DNA of 64,000 bases from Nissolia schottii (lineage: Eukaryota > Streptophyta > Magnoliopsida > Fabales > Fabaceae): contig QANU01077598.1 of the NCBI GenBank assembly GCA_003254905.1, forward strand, positions 311,945 through 375,944, given 5' to 3'. How positions within the stretch are numbered: position 1 is the first letter of the stretch; the number at the start of each line of letters is the position of its first letter. The notes below the pieces were generated by a model. That model saw nothing but the letters and a program-made list of their open reading frames with translations. It did not search any database and was not told where the DNA came from. Shown here piece after piece: positions 15,410 through 28,096 of this stretch. The translations under genes and the position numbers were made by a program.

Positions 15410-15712
15410 TAAAGTAAAAAAAATGAGACTCATTGATACTTTATTGATTTCATAGTAAAGACATTCACTTTACCACCTTACCTTACTTATATTTTCTTTT
15501 TTATCTTGGACTAATCATTATTTTCTAGTTCTAAATTTATCTCATAAGTAATGTTTGAAAGATTGAACAAATCAATTTAGGAATCAACTTACATATTTTG
15601 ATGAATGACACTTGACATTTTATTTTCTATTTTTTTCTTTTAAATGTCAAGTGTCATTGATCAAAATGTATAGGTTAATTTGTTAGGTCTCCCAAACAAT
15701 TTTCTTATCTCA
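15410..15712. other. Intergenic with short inverted repeat
   Basis: No gene. Near 15592-15669 the strings 'ttttgatgaatgacacttgacatt' (5' part) and 'aatgtcaagtgtcattgatcaaaa' (3' part) are inverted copies of each other, giving a foldback of about 80 bp. Confidence 0.6.
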
Positions 15713-15960
15713 CACTACAAGAAAAACGCGCATTACCGTTAGAGTTAGCGATGAAAATTTTTCCCATTATCGTAAATATTTTCTGTCAGACTTTCCGTTG
15801 GAAATGGGATCGATGGCAATAGCCTCAATGGAAACTTTTTACCGTCAGATATCCATAGCCGCCGGTAGTTAGCGTTAGTGAAGACCGATGGTAATGGCAC
15901 CCAAGAACGGTTCAAGTTGGACCGTTTACCGTCAAACACAACCGATGATAATTATATTAA
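15713..15960. mobile_element. One end of a CACTA-type (En/Spm) element
   Basis: The sequence CACTACAAGAAAAACGCGC at 15713 is the classic CACTA terminus. It is followed by subterminal repeats of the type 'accgttag', 'accgatggtaa', 'accgtcag' up to about 15950. I see no matching right end (TTTCTTGTAGTG) nearby and no transposase, so this is a truncated element or one end of an element broken by later changes. Confidence 0.7.
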
Positions 15961-17538
15961 TATTTGCACATAATTTATGACAATTACCATCAATAATTAG
16001 GTGGATAGATAGTCTTTAATTGAATGATTTTGATGAACCTGGTGAATCATTTACCCAAACTTACCCAATGAAGATTAATATATGTCTTTTAATTTGTTAG
16101 ATTAATAACTTTCTTAAAAATATGAAGTACTTATTGTGTAAAATAAATTAAAAAATGAAATCATTTTTAACAGGTAGAGTGTTCTTCGTGATTTTTTTTT
16201 CAAAGCAGATTTAATATTTGTTTTCAAGATCAGTGGGACGGCTTCAAGGTAAGTTCAGACTTGTTTGGAAGGATACAAGTAGAGTTGAAAATGAGCTGAG
16301 CTTATTATAACTTAGGTTTAACTCACTTCTTAATGAAATCGAGTTCAAGTAATAAATAGGATCTTAGGCTTATTTTAAAGATTACAGATAGATAAAATTG
16401 GAAGTGAGCCAAATTGAGCTGAGCTCAAGTTCATGAACTGAATCTTTGAGCTCAACTCAACAGAAGCTCATCGAACTTGAGCTTACTCACGAGTTACTTA
16501 AACTCAATTAAATAGTCAAGTTACAAAATTGAGCATATTACAATTTACACAACATGAGCTAATCTATAGTCATAAAAACATAGCCTTAAAGTTGCGGTTA
16601 AGGTGCTAGTAGATTTGCAAGAATCATATAGAGAGAAATATGCATTAAACTAGTGATATGCATTAAACTAGCTTGTAAGAAATTTCTTTGTCAAGGACTG
16701 AGATTCATAAGATCCAAATTTAATGCTTGTAGCTATTCAATGTACATTCTATTCTACCCACCAAACATTGATTAGCGGGATATGAATCTATTTGATGCAT
16801 TTGGTACGGGGCTCCTATAGAAATTGCTGTCATATTACCTTTGTTATACAAAAAATTCGGTAAGACTAAAAAATAAAATAAAAAACAGAAAATAAAAACA
16901 AAAATAAATAATTTTTTCTTGTTTTCATTATTTTTCTATAAAAATTTAAATAAACGAGAGATAGACTAAAAACTGATAATAAATCCAAAACCTACTCTTG
17001 TAATGAAATATTTCAATTTTAAATTTCTTAATAAATACCCCTTACAACTCATTACCATGTTACATTTTCTGATCCCCTTTATTTGTCACTGGAACGAACA
17101 ACTTTTACCCCGACTATGTTGAGATGATGAACCATACATCGGTTTCGGATGGCATAGATGATATCGAAATTGGGCTTTCAAAGATTTGAATCCTTCACCA
17201 AACACACAACACTTGTTGATTGGTAGCTTCATAAGTGGCACCCAGATGGATAAACACACTAACACATGCATACGTAAGAGAAAAGGCAACATGTAAAATC
17301 CTCTGCTAATCTTTGGCCATCTTTTTGGCACTTTTTTTTGGCTTATACATTGCAACCTCTATAGTCTCTATTATTCTTACTCTTTCTACATCAGCCACTT
17401 GAAAAGTGAGGAACCTATTTGCTCCACAATCAGGCATCAAATTGAATGACAGAAAGTGGTTCCAAGCAGGCACCTCGCAGTTGTACCTTGATAAAAGAAA
17501 TTAAAACACCTCCCCGGTTAAGAAAGGATGCATATCTT
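15961..17538. other. Intergenic, repeat-derived
   Basis: At 16290-16560 there is a stretch with many AGCTC and GAGCT words ('gagctgagctcaagttc' and variants), a dispersed type common in plant transposon debris. Otherwise the stretch is AT-rich and no gene is seen. Frames at 17086-17355 have no recognisable domain. Confidence 0.5.
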
Positions 17539-17799
17539 AGGGCTTGTTTGGTTTCAGAGAACGTTTCTTGCTTTCAATTTTAATTACAAAACTGCCACTT
17601 TGTTTTTGTTACGGTTTCTGTTTTCAAGATTCTGTGAAGGAAACAATAAAAAGAAAACCCTCTTGTTTTCGGCATTTCCTTCGCATAGTCTTGAAAATAG
17701 AAAAAAAAAAAGAAATAAAAACAAAGTTGCAGTTCTATCATTAGCGTTGAAGACAGAAAATAGAAACCAGAAATGTTCTTCTGAAACCAAATGGACCCT
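17539..17799. mobile_element. MITE just downstream of the MORN gene
   Basis: The left end AGGGCTTGTTTGGTTTCAGA pairs with the inverted right end AGGGTCCATTTGGTTTCAGA. The arms remain partly complementary for about 100 bp ('aaaactgccactttgttttt' against its inverse). The element is 261 bp. The TIR sequence suits hAT or Harbinger MITEs; no clean target duplication is visible. The translated frames across it are foldback artefacts. Confidence 0.72.
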
Positions 17800-17983
17800 A
17801 GCAAATTACATTTCAACAGAGATATCATTATTTCTGCATCTTATGATTCCCCCTTTTAGGCATTCCTTCTGCTTCCTTTGCTTTCTCCCATTTGTGAGAA
17901 AGTTCTATATGCAGCCTGTGATGGAGGATGACCCTGAGATGATATGATTTTCTATCATCACAAGGTTGAGGAAATGGTAAGCA

Positions 17984-20900
17984 TCATTTATCATTATTAT
18001 GATGCATCCTATTCTGCACTGCCTTCACGGCAGCAACTCTGGCCGCGTTTGCTGCTTTATTAGCCGAGGCCACTACTTGATTCACCCCTATGTCCACGTT
18101 CGCCAAATTGTAAGCTTTCTCAGCAGCATGAAGCGCATCCTGCCCAGAATGAGAGTAGCAAGATCAGAATGAGAGAAATAAGTAAAACTGTGATCATAAT
18201 CATTGTTGCAGGACTATAGCACCTAAGAAATCAGGTTTGTGACCAGAAGGCCAGTTAAGTCAATACAAAATTAGAGAAGGTCTAGGTTTCTTCCTTATTT
18301 TGAATGTGTAAAAGTCATGAATATACAAGAAGAGAAACAATAATAAGCAGAAAAACAACATATAGCTATGTCAGTATAATTAATTCCCTTTTCAATTTTT
18401 TAGTTTTTCAATAGACTTCCTTCCTGCTCATCCCTTTCTTTTCCTTTTCGGTTGTTCAACTTCCCTTTTGTGTTTCTGCTAGAAGTTACCCAGTACATAT
18501 TGACACACAATAATTAAGAAGAGCAAAAAAGGACTAATACCTTGACTGCATTGAAAATCTTGGCATGGTCCACAGCACATGGAGACCCAGTATGACTGTT
18601 CCGGGTTTTAGGATCATCAAGAACCCCATTCTGCCAGTGACCACATTGTGTTTCCCCATTTCTGAAAGTGTACTTTCCCAGTCCTTGTCTTCTTCCTTCA
18701 TGCCAAGCCCCCTCATACCGATGACCATTCTGAAATCGATACACTCCAAAACCATGCATCATGTCTGCAAAATATTCCCCAGCATAGACGTCCCCATTTC
18801 TGCAGTAGCATACATAAAAAAATAGTAAAGACACAGTAAAAAGGGGTATATTTTATATTTGTTGAGTGAACTAAAACTTCCAATTGCAAATATATTTAGA
18901 AAGTGGAAACCTTAAGATACTACAGCTTTAATGACAATAAAAGTGTCCATGAGATGCTCTCTGGTCTATGCTAACAAATGTTAACCGGTGAAATTTTTTT
19001 TGAGAATCATATAGCTTTAATGACAATAATCAGTTGCAGCTATTAATGAGGTAAAATTGATGAACAAAATTTAGAGTGTTAGAAAGTTGTATTCTTGTAC
19101 GGATACAGTAATTGACAAATACCGCAAGTGCACTTACACTGTGACACAGTAACAGGTTCAAAAGTCAATCCAGTTTTCTAATATTTAAGTATATTACAGG
19201 TAAAAATGATTGAGATATAACGTTCTTGGTAATGGGGCAGATCTTTTTATTTAGCAGAAACAGCCAAACAGACAGGAAGCAAAATTATCATCTTTATGCA
19301 TATCATTTACTAGTGAAGTTTATCTACACGATATGTGGCATGAAATTGATCTACTTATGCATATCAATTATAAAGTAATTATCTACAAGAAATGTGGCAT
19401 GAAATTGATCTACTGATACATGCTTACAAACAGGCTGAGCTTTGTTCCAAGCATGTTGAAAAATAAACAGATCACTTTGTTATATTATTGCCTTGTGCCT
19501 TGTGAATGTGATTAATGAGAAACTAAGCAACCCTTTTGGCTTCTGACAGTAAACATTATGAACAACTGATTGAACACCAGAGTAAAAGCAAAGTAGTTAA
19601 AAAACTTATATCACAAGAGGTACTGCAGATGAGCTGTCAACAATTTTTTTTCTTTCTTTTTTGGCAACTACAAAACATGGTAAAGCTAATCAATATTCCC
19701 CTGAACTTGAAAAACAAGATTGGCAATGTATCAATTCCAATTACTGGGAACGGAGCTAAACGATTGCTGTAGACTAGAATACTAAGTTCAATACTAAGTT
19801 CTGAGGTACTGATGCTGTACTTCATTCAGACTGTCTGCCTTTAACTCGGGAAAGTACGGCGGGAATTTGAAAGTGCAGCTAAGCATGGAACGTACAGAAA
19901 AACTGGAATGCAGAATAGTACGGTCATACTTTGCAACCGAAACTTGCATAATAACTAACCCATGTGAATATCAAACGACCTGATAGGGGTAATTTTTGAA
20001 GTCATGACTGAAGCATTGGCATATTGGGTATACATATGGTCCAATTTGTCACAAACTTTCTACATGACAAATGAACATATTTCTAAGTTTTGCCCACAGG
20101 AAAACCACTGATTTCTTTAAAAAAGAAACATAAAAATTGGCTTGAATAAGATGCCTACAGAAGTTGCCAAACCAACCGTTGTTTAGCTCAACAAGTATTA
20201 AAATCCTACCAGAAAATCAAAGTCCCCATGCAGTGAAGTTTGAACAACTCAAAATACTAAACCTAAATAGAAATCTCCACATCTTCCAACCTTGTATTCC
20301 AGTTACTTAACTACCCCTGATTTCTTAATGAAACAGTTACTTAACTACCCATGATTTCTTAATGAAAAATCAAACGTCAACAAAGGAGAGAAAATGTACT
20401 TCTACTAAGGAACAGGCCATTGCAACGGAAAAAACAAATGCCAGAATCTTTTGCCACAAATTAACTGCCCAAATATTGTGGCACGACCGGTGATCTTTGA
20501 ACAAATAAGTATGCACTACCACTACATTATATAAAAAAAAAACCATGATTTTTGTAAAAAATTCGGACTATGCCGTTGTTATTACAACAAAAATAAATGT
20601 TAGAAAGGCGAAATCTTTTGGCAAAAATCAAGTGCCCAAATGTTGAGGCATCATGAACGACCTTCGGATGAATAAGTGAGCTCTACCACTATATTATATT
20701 CAACAAACACCATAATTTCTGCCGATATTATTCTAACTTTGAACCATTGCTGGGTTAGCCAAAGAACCAAAACATTGAAAAAAAAACATACCTAAAATGG
20801 TACTGGCCAAGTCCATGTTTGACACCCCATTTGAACTCCCCAACATATCTGCTCCCATCACAGCAAGTGTGGACTCCAAAGCCATGGCACTGCCCATTAG

Positions 20901-21831
20901 ACCACTCACCAGCATGCACATCCCCTCCATAGAACCTATAGACCCCAACACCATGCCTCATCCCTTGCCTGTAGTGCCCCCTATACCTGCTCCCCCGGGC
21001 CCACGTCTCAACCCCAAACCCATCATACTTGCCATCAGCCCATTCACCTTCATACCTCCCACTCATGTGGTAGTGATACACCCCTCTCCCTGAACACTTG
21101 CCTTTATGGAACTCGCCCTCGTACACGTCGCCGTTGCTGTAAACTTGCACCCAAGAACCCGAATTTGGGGTGCTCAGATGCGTCGGCTTCGACCCAATTG
21201 ACCACAGAACGGGTTTCGAAGTGGAAAATTGTGAGGAGAGCTTTGTGGGGAGTGATCGTGTTAGGAAGAGGCGAATTGAGGGTAAACGAGGGAGTGCTAG
21301 GTTGAGGGAGAGTAAGAGCAACGCCGAGATTGAGATCACGAAGAAGAGATCTAAGGGGAGGGATCGACGGAGAGGGTTTGAGAGGAGGAAGTAGAGGGAA
21401 GGGAAGGAGAGGAAGAGGAGGAAGCGAAGGTGGGGTTGCGTGAGGAGCTTCAAAGGTTGAAACTTTGTCCCAAAGGGTGTCTGAAATGGGGGTGGAGGTG
21501 AGGGAGGGTGGTTGTTGTTGTTGTTGTTGTTCATGATGGGTCTCTTGTGGGGCGAGGAGATTGGGGTTTGTGATGGCGACGATGGGTTGTTGGAGAAGAA
21601 TTGTTGGTGTTCATGGTGACGGGGGCTTGGTGGGTGGTGTGACGGGGAACAAGAAGACGACGAGGAGGAGGAGGATGAGGAGGAGGAAGAGGGTGAAACT
21701 TGGATTGTGGAAGCTGTTTGAGTATGGAATTTGTTGTTCGGAGAGAAAGAAGGTGTTGGTGGTTGGGAATCGGAAGAGAGGCCTGTGCTTTCTTTTCCGA
21801 ATTGAAGCTCAGATTCGTAGTGTTGATGCAT
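17984..21831 (-). CDS. MORN-repeat membrane protein
   Basis: Three coding exons (20792-21831, 18541-18799, 17984-18139) with GT-AG borders join to 484 codons. The start is MHQHYESELQ; the frame is open 21 codons further up without an ATG. Residues 1-125 are low-complexity, with a Ser run at about 48-60, an Asn run at about 101-107 and Pro-rich tracts. Two hydrophobic segments (about 135-152 and 158-182) predict membrane anchoring. MORN repeats with the YEGEW/GFGV pattern run from about 231 to 410, at least seven full ones, starting in exon 1 and going on in exon 2. The C-terminal 50 residues are an Ala-rich helix. MORN repeats bind phospholipids and act as scaffolds. Plant relatives are often annotated as SET7/9-family proteins, but no SET domain is present here. 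Substrate and partners are unknown. Confidence 0.9.
20301..20727. repeat. Direct repeats inside MORN intron 1
   Basis: Two sets are seen. A 34-bp unit beginning 'agttacttaactaccc' occurs at 20301 and 20335 with about one mismatch. A looser copy pair of about 120 bp lies at about 20441-20560 and 20608-20727. It shares the words 'atcttttg', 'tgcccaaat', 'ttgaggc/ttgtggc', 'aataagt' and 'taccact..attatat'. Both are within the 2-kb first intron. Confidence 0.7.
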
Positions 21832-24785
21832 TACAATACATGCAACTGCGCTGTGCTTGTATTTGTGTAACAAAGGAGTGAACGAATATATCACTGATTC
21901 AGATTTCAGAGTGCCAGATTCCGGTTATGTTGTTTTTTCTGGATTGGATGAGATGACGAGAGAAAAAGAGAAAAAAGTGAGTTTTGGAAACCGGCGACAA
22001 AGTGGCCTCAGCTTTTGTTTTGGATTATCATAAATGCCACTTAATCCAATCCTCATCTCCCCTGCAGCTGTAGGTTACAACGCATGCTGATGTGTGTTGC
22101 GTGCGCCGTGCAACCACAAATTCAGAAATGTACATGAATGTTTCAGGAGTCATTTTTACATCTCCACGTAGAATAACATGAAAATTGTTCTTGTTTTTTT
22201 CTATTGTTTTTTATTGGTTAAAAAATAATTATTCTTATGATCAGTGAAGAATGAAATGATTTCTTCAATAAAAAAATATAAGAACTACTCATGGTTTAAT
22301 GGTAAAATGCACATTCCATTGATTTGAGTAATTTAATAATTATTTTCCTTAAATAATGTATCGTCGAATCTTCTAAGATACAATTTTGATCGTGTAACAT
22401 CGTTGAAATGAAAAACAGTGTAAATGATTAGCTTAAAAAATCTATACATTTTAAGTGATAAAATATGCGAGAGCGATTTAAAAAATTTATTGTTGATTGT
22501 AAGTCTATTATGTTATTTTTAAGTATATAATAAATAATCTGGTCATATTTTTGTCGTGTGTCGTCTTAAACATTTTTAAATCTTATTAAATATTCATAGG
22601 TCTTACTAAGTATGACTTTTGTTGAATAACTTAAAAAGAAATGGGGATCAATCTTCTCCTCAAGTTTTGAAGTAGCAACGCGCAACCTGCTACGCCAAAA
22701 ACGTCGACGCATTCAATAACTGGAAATGAAGGTTAACGCTAACTGTTACTCCGACAACCTCCACGTGGCACCATACGTGGCCGACGCGTTGCAATATGTA
22801 ACTCATGGTGACTTCTTGTGTGAAATTGGAAAGAACAATCACGTGGTTATGCTAAATTTACGGAAACGCCACTCTAGTGTTTCCCTTCCACGAAGGAAGC
22901 GTAACAAAGGGAACGCCATACAATAGAAGAACGGTGGGGAAGGTAATTTTTTTTTTTATTGACTAAAGGTCGGTATCTGAAAATTATTTTCAATTAATAA
23001 AGCTAATATTAATAGAATTTAATTTTAATGAGGCGATAGTATAATTTTTTTCATACTGTTATAATTATATGTTTACCCTAAGCAAAGGTTATCAACATAA
23101 CTAAAAAAATTATGCTCATAAAATAATATGATTAGATGTTAATTTTGCATTCTCAATTTTCAATGTATTAAAATTAAATTATATAATTTATTATAAATAA
23201 AATTGACATTCTAATAACTAGTGTTGATAGCAAAAAAAAAAAAAAATAAAGAGGAGAAAGAGTAAAAATGTTAATAGTTTTTAAAATAAGAGTAAATTAC
23301 ACTAACCTTCTTTGAGGTTCAATAAAATTATATTGATCATCTTTCTATTTGTAATTTTGTCTTATGATTCGTTTAGACCAACTAACTAACCATACTAAAC
23401 ATAGCTATCCCTCTAAATTGACTTAAAAAAAAAAGCCTCCAATATAACAAAATCCCTTATAATCTCATCCAATTGGGTGATATCCCAAAATTAACCACCT
23501 GGATAATGGCATACCCTTCATCATGGTAGTATGGTAGTAGGGCAAAAAATATTGTGCACAATGAAAAAGTTATTTCCTCCAATTCTCTTTGTATAGCATA
23601 TAGATAATATAACCGTATTTAATAAAAATAAAATAAAAAATAATATATAACTATTTGAGTATTACGTTACTATCGATTTTTTTTATGGCGTTATTTTCTA
23701 CCGACTATATATTTCAACGTTTAGTCATTTAAATTAATTTTCAACTCAATTGTGTACCCAAAAAAATCACCAAAAAAATTAATTTTGAACCCCCAAGTTT
23801 AAATCAGGTGATGGTTTGACAGTGACATCATACCCTTTCTGTTGAAATAGGACTGTGGTATGCTATTCCATTTTAATAAAGATTACATTCTTATTATATC
23901 AAAAAAGAAATAGTAAAACATCATTATCAGAGAGATTTAACCATATCAATTTAAAAGAATCTGACGATAACAACACAACTAAAACGATGGCAAAAGTATT
24001 AAGGGAAGTGAGACTGACAAGTAGTAAGTAGTTTAACTTAAAAATGATCATAAAATGTAGTTATTATACTCTTACCGTCGAACAATAATTAATTCAATGA
24101 ATAATTCAAGTGAATCAAACTCATAAAAATAACTTGTAGGTCTTTTCCTTTAAAAGAAAGTAATCAAAGTCAAACAGGATTGATAATATAAATAGACCCC
24201 CCCTCTCTCTCGATATTGGACTAGAGATAATAAGAAAATCCAAAGAGGTGAAGCCTCCACATGTGTATGATTTGTACACTATAGTCTTATCAATCTTTGC
24301 CTATCCTTCTAAATTCTCATGGCCTTGCATAAACCAAGACCACTGTCCTTATCTTCTTGTATCTTACATGTCTCCTTATCCTTTAATAGACACTGCGCCT
24401 CCATCTTTCAATGTCCATGTCCATGTCCTTAGTAACTTGTTATTCTCTCTCAAGGTACTTTTTTTTAATGAGAAATTCTTAGGAAAATGATATTTTGCTT
24501 GACAAAATTTGCACGAAAAGCGTGTGAAACACTTTCTACCGATGATTATATTCTATTTATTAATTTATTTAAGTTATAAATATTCACCATTTGATTTTGA
24601 CTTTTGAGTAAGTCTTGTAAGCGGAGTGTCCTGTTAAATAGCAGAACTAGAATTTTGTCCTCCATAAAGAAAATCAACCTGTGCTTCGATGTATATTATG
24701 GACCATTTCTTTTCTCTTTATTGCCTTCTCTTTCTTATCAAGAATGTTCAATGATTTATATTTTAGGGTGAAACCCTTATTTAGT
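21832..24785. other. Upstream region of MORN gene and intergenic
   Basis: The first few hundred bases hold the 5' leader and promoter of the minus-strand MORN gene. CACGTG G-boxes lie at 22762-22767 and 22840-22845. The frame around them (22726-22926) has no known domain and is not called. At 23290-23330 there is a one-sided copy of the MITE end found at 8962 (GAGTAAATTACACTAACC). The rest is AT-rich and holds no supported gene. Confidence 0.5.
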
Positions 24786-24868
24786 TTTGATATTTTTGGC
24801 TCATATAAAAAAAATTTAATTAAAAAATTATTGATTTTTATGTTATTAGTTATTACTTGGTGAGCAAC

Positions 24869-25097
24869 ACTACTAAAAAGTAGATCTCTCGCGATGACTT
24901 TTGTTCCAGTGTACCCACAATATTCTCAGTATAATATGAGTTCAACGTACCCACAGTGATTTAGTATTCTTTATGGGTTCTAGTGTACCCGGACAACGAG
25001 GATTTATCCTGGCGAAGCAAGGTTGAGCTCGCACTCCCTTGATCGAGGATTGAGAGGTATCTCTCCTCGCGCCCCTCCGCTGAAGGCTAGTAGTGTT
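24869..25097. mobile_element. Possible small CACTA-like insertion
   Basis: The segment starts CACTACTAAAAAG and ends CTAGTAGTG, so 7-9 bp are inverted at the termini. It is GC-richer than its surroundings and interrupts the 5' LTR-like copy. No 3-bp target duplication is evident, so this is tentative. Confidence 0.35.
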
Positions 25098-25641
25098 ACA
25101 CAACAGTTATATCAATTTAGTTATACAGCAGTAATATTCTCAACAAAGTTATAATATGTGAATTGTTTTTGCATTTATCTTTCAGCTATATATGTTATCT
25201 GTATTAAATGTCAGTATATGTTATGTCTGTGGTACTGAGATACCCACTACTGAGTTGACAACTCACTCCTCTATCATATTGTTTTTCAGATACAATTGAG
25301 GAGAGTGATAACGTTCCCCTTGTCTAGTAGCAGCGAGATCCAACTTCAGTGATGAGCTCAACTTTGCAATGGGATATACCGTGATATGTATTTGTTAGGA
25401 TATGCTCTAGATGACTTAGACAATGTCTCGCATTATCAGACATTAACATCAAACATTATCAATTTCATTATTATTAAGATAAGATATTATGTATTTCTGA
25501 CAACATTATTTATTTATTTATGATTCAGTATTAAAATAGTATCATGCATAACCAGTAGTTATGCCATGTTAGAGCTTCTGTGGATTCAGTATCCCTGCAT
25601 GCAATCACGTCCAAAATTGTGGCATGATAAACATGGAGCAC

Positions 25642-26029
25642 ATGAATGTGTTCAATGGAATTGTTGATCAACTGCAGAAGGTTGATTTTAAGATTGAGGA
25701 AGAAGACAAATCCCTTTTGCTTCTAACCTCACTTCTCGATTAGTATGATAGTTTGGTCACCACAATGTTATATGGAAAGACTACAGTGGATTTGGAGCAA
25801 GCGCAAGCAAATATTTGGTTCCATGAAACTTAAAAGAAGCAAAAGGAGAAAGATGGGCATGAATATGTGTTTGTTGTTCATGGTGTGAATTAGAAAGGAC
25901 ATGCATCTGATGTAGGATTAAGAAAAGGCAAGATTGATTCCAAGATCAAAGGAAAAGGTGTTCGATGGTATCATTGCAAAGAAGATGGTCATATGAAAAG
26001 AGATTGTCCTCATTGCAAGTCAAAGGGTG
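25642..26029 (+). pseudogene. Copia gag remnant with zinc knuckle
   Basis: The translation reads MNVFNGIVDQLQKVDFKI, then EEEDKSLLLLTSLLD, stop, YDSLVTTMLYGKTTVDLE, and ends in a CCHC-like knuckle, RWYHCKEDGHMKRDCP. This matches the UBN2-type copia gag. There are three in-frame stops, and the first knuckle Cys appears to be Trp. It is broken by the insertion at 26030. Confidence 0.85.
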
Positions 26030-27861
26030 TGTAACAACCCAAAAATCGTTACTGGCTCGCAAAGGACTAGTTCCCTTACGAAAGCTTCTTAGGAATTATT
26101 TTCATAAAAGCATGCATTTTAACTTTAATTAAAAACAAATAAAAATTTTCTTTTTTGATAAAACATAAACTCTTACAATAAATGCAAGTGTACATATAAA
26201 ATATGCAACTAGTCTGAAGATCATACCGGGATAAATTGGAGCACTCTACATATTGACTCGATTTTAAAAATAAAATAAATCTAACATATCCTACGGATAG
26301 CTTCATCTCAAGGTGATTGCTGATTCAAGAATCTTGACGTCACTACAACTGGCTATGATCTCCATGCACTGCTACTTCTACATTCTAACCTGCAACTAGA
26401 GGGGGAGGTTGAGGGGTGAAAACTTTGGGGAGAGCCCCAGTGAGCGAGCGATCACTCGTAGCACCCACAAGACATTTCAAAACGTAGACATATATATATG
26501 CAATACATAATTATACTATAGATACAAAAATATAATAATACTATTCGTGAAGCTTTCGTAAAATTATTTAAAACAACAATATAGGAAAGTATCTAGATAG
26601 ATGGATCTTGAGCATTATAGTCTAACTTTAACGCATTACCCAAGTACCTAGGTCTCGATAGTTAATGGTAATATCTATCTAAGTCTCTAGATTCCTTATA
26701 GTTGGTTAACGCACTACCCAAGTACATAGGTCTCGATAGTTAATGGTAATCTAATCTATTCGAGTCCCTAGATTCCTAAATGTTGGTTCTGATTCGAACT
26801 CCAATCGTACCAAGGATCAACATAGGTTGTCGATGACTTACAATTCTATCCTAGGCCCAACTCCCATGAAAACAACTTAAAATAACGTGAACATGATAGC
26901 TGAAAAATGATATAATTGATAACTGAAATAAATGACATGATCATAAAAATTGAAATCCATGAATAGAGATATGCAACATGATGATCTTTATGCATTGAAA
27001 ACAATCGTCTCATGACTTTTCTACAAAGGTTTTCATGCTTTTCTAAAATATTTTTGTAAAAAATTTCATAAATGTTTATAAAGATAAATCTAATTTTCAT
27101 AAAAGGTTTCAATAAAACAATTTCATAAATATTTTCCTAAATCCTTATTTTCTAAAAACGTCTTTTCATAAAGCAATTCCTTATATTTTTTTTTAAATTG
27201 AAAATGCTAAAACTAAACCATGCTTATAAAATATGAAAAATAAAATAATTACTAAAATAAACCATGAGTAACAACTCACTTACTTGGAATTACTGAAGAC
27301 AGACTGTTGTCCTTCACGAGCTTGGTGGAAACTTGAATGACACCGTTGACTGATTCAGAACTTGCTAACGACATGGCGCTGACACCCTATGTAGAGGCAC
27401 GGCTTCTCCACGAACAAAAATATAAAATAAAACTAGAGCTAATAGAATGTTCGTGCTCAAAACACTACCTTCAAAACTCTTTGAGTGAATTAGTAAGTAA
27501 AAAACACTCAGGGGAGTGTTCTATTTATAGGGGAAGGCTAGCACCCCAACCCTTTAAAACTATCAATGTAGGACTAAAACTTCACACTAAACTCCTTTAC
27601 CTCTTTTTTTTCAAACTAAATCTAAAATAGATTACTAATAAATTGTAAAATTAAAATAATAGAAGATAATTTATTTTGAAATTTTAAAATTAACCTATTA
27701 ATTGGTAAAACATTATTTAATTTTTAAATCATCTCATTTAAAATTTAAAAGCATCTTATCTTATCTCTTACTTCCTATTTAAATTTTAAAATCATCTTAT
27801 CTTATTCTCTATTTTCTATTTAAATTTGAAAATACAAAAAAAAAAAAAACCAGGTATTACA
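26030..27861 (-). mobile_element. 1.8-kb insertion with inverted TGTAA termini, possibly a solo LTR
   Basis: The insert begins TGTAACAACCC and ends GGTATTACA, so its ends are TGTAA..TTACA. It splits the copia gag from the rest of that element. Read on the minus strand it has a TATA-like CTATAAATAGAAC near 27520-27533, about 330 bp inside, which suits an LTR oriented on that strand. No protein domain is seen. A tandem repeat of about 77 bp is at 26629-26790. No target duplication is visible, so the borders are provisional. Confidence 0.5.
26629..26790. repeat. Two 77-bp tandem repeats
   Basis: The block 'taacgca(t/c)tacccaagtac' followed by 'taggtctcgatagttaatgg' occurs at about 26629 and about 26706. 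Both copies go on to 'cta(a/t)c..agtc(t/c)ctagattcct'. It lies inside the 1.8-kb insertion. Confidence 0.85.
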
Positions 27862-28096
27862 ACTAAGGTCCAAAAGTCAACTATTTTGACTACGAGGGAC
27901 TACTACGGGTTACTTTAGGCACTATATCCTACACTTTAAGGTCATTGAACCAATGAGTCATCACAAAAGATGATCAGGAAAGCAATGTTAACACAAAAAT
28001 AGATTATGGAGATCTCCTCACAACTTCCGAAGGTAAATTTGCTTATTCTCAAGATTGTTTTTTAGATTTCGGTTGTGGTTTGCATGTGTGCTCCTG

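Noticed and set aside
17528..17947. 139-codon plus-strand frame downstream of the MORN gene
   Set aside because: It runs across a foldback MITE and gives mirror frames on the other strand, so it is an artefact.
20797..21881. Plus-strand frames opposite MORN exon 1
   Set aside because: They are antisense shadows of the repetitive MORN coding exon.
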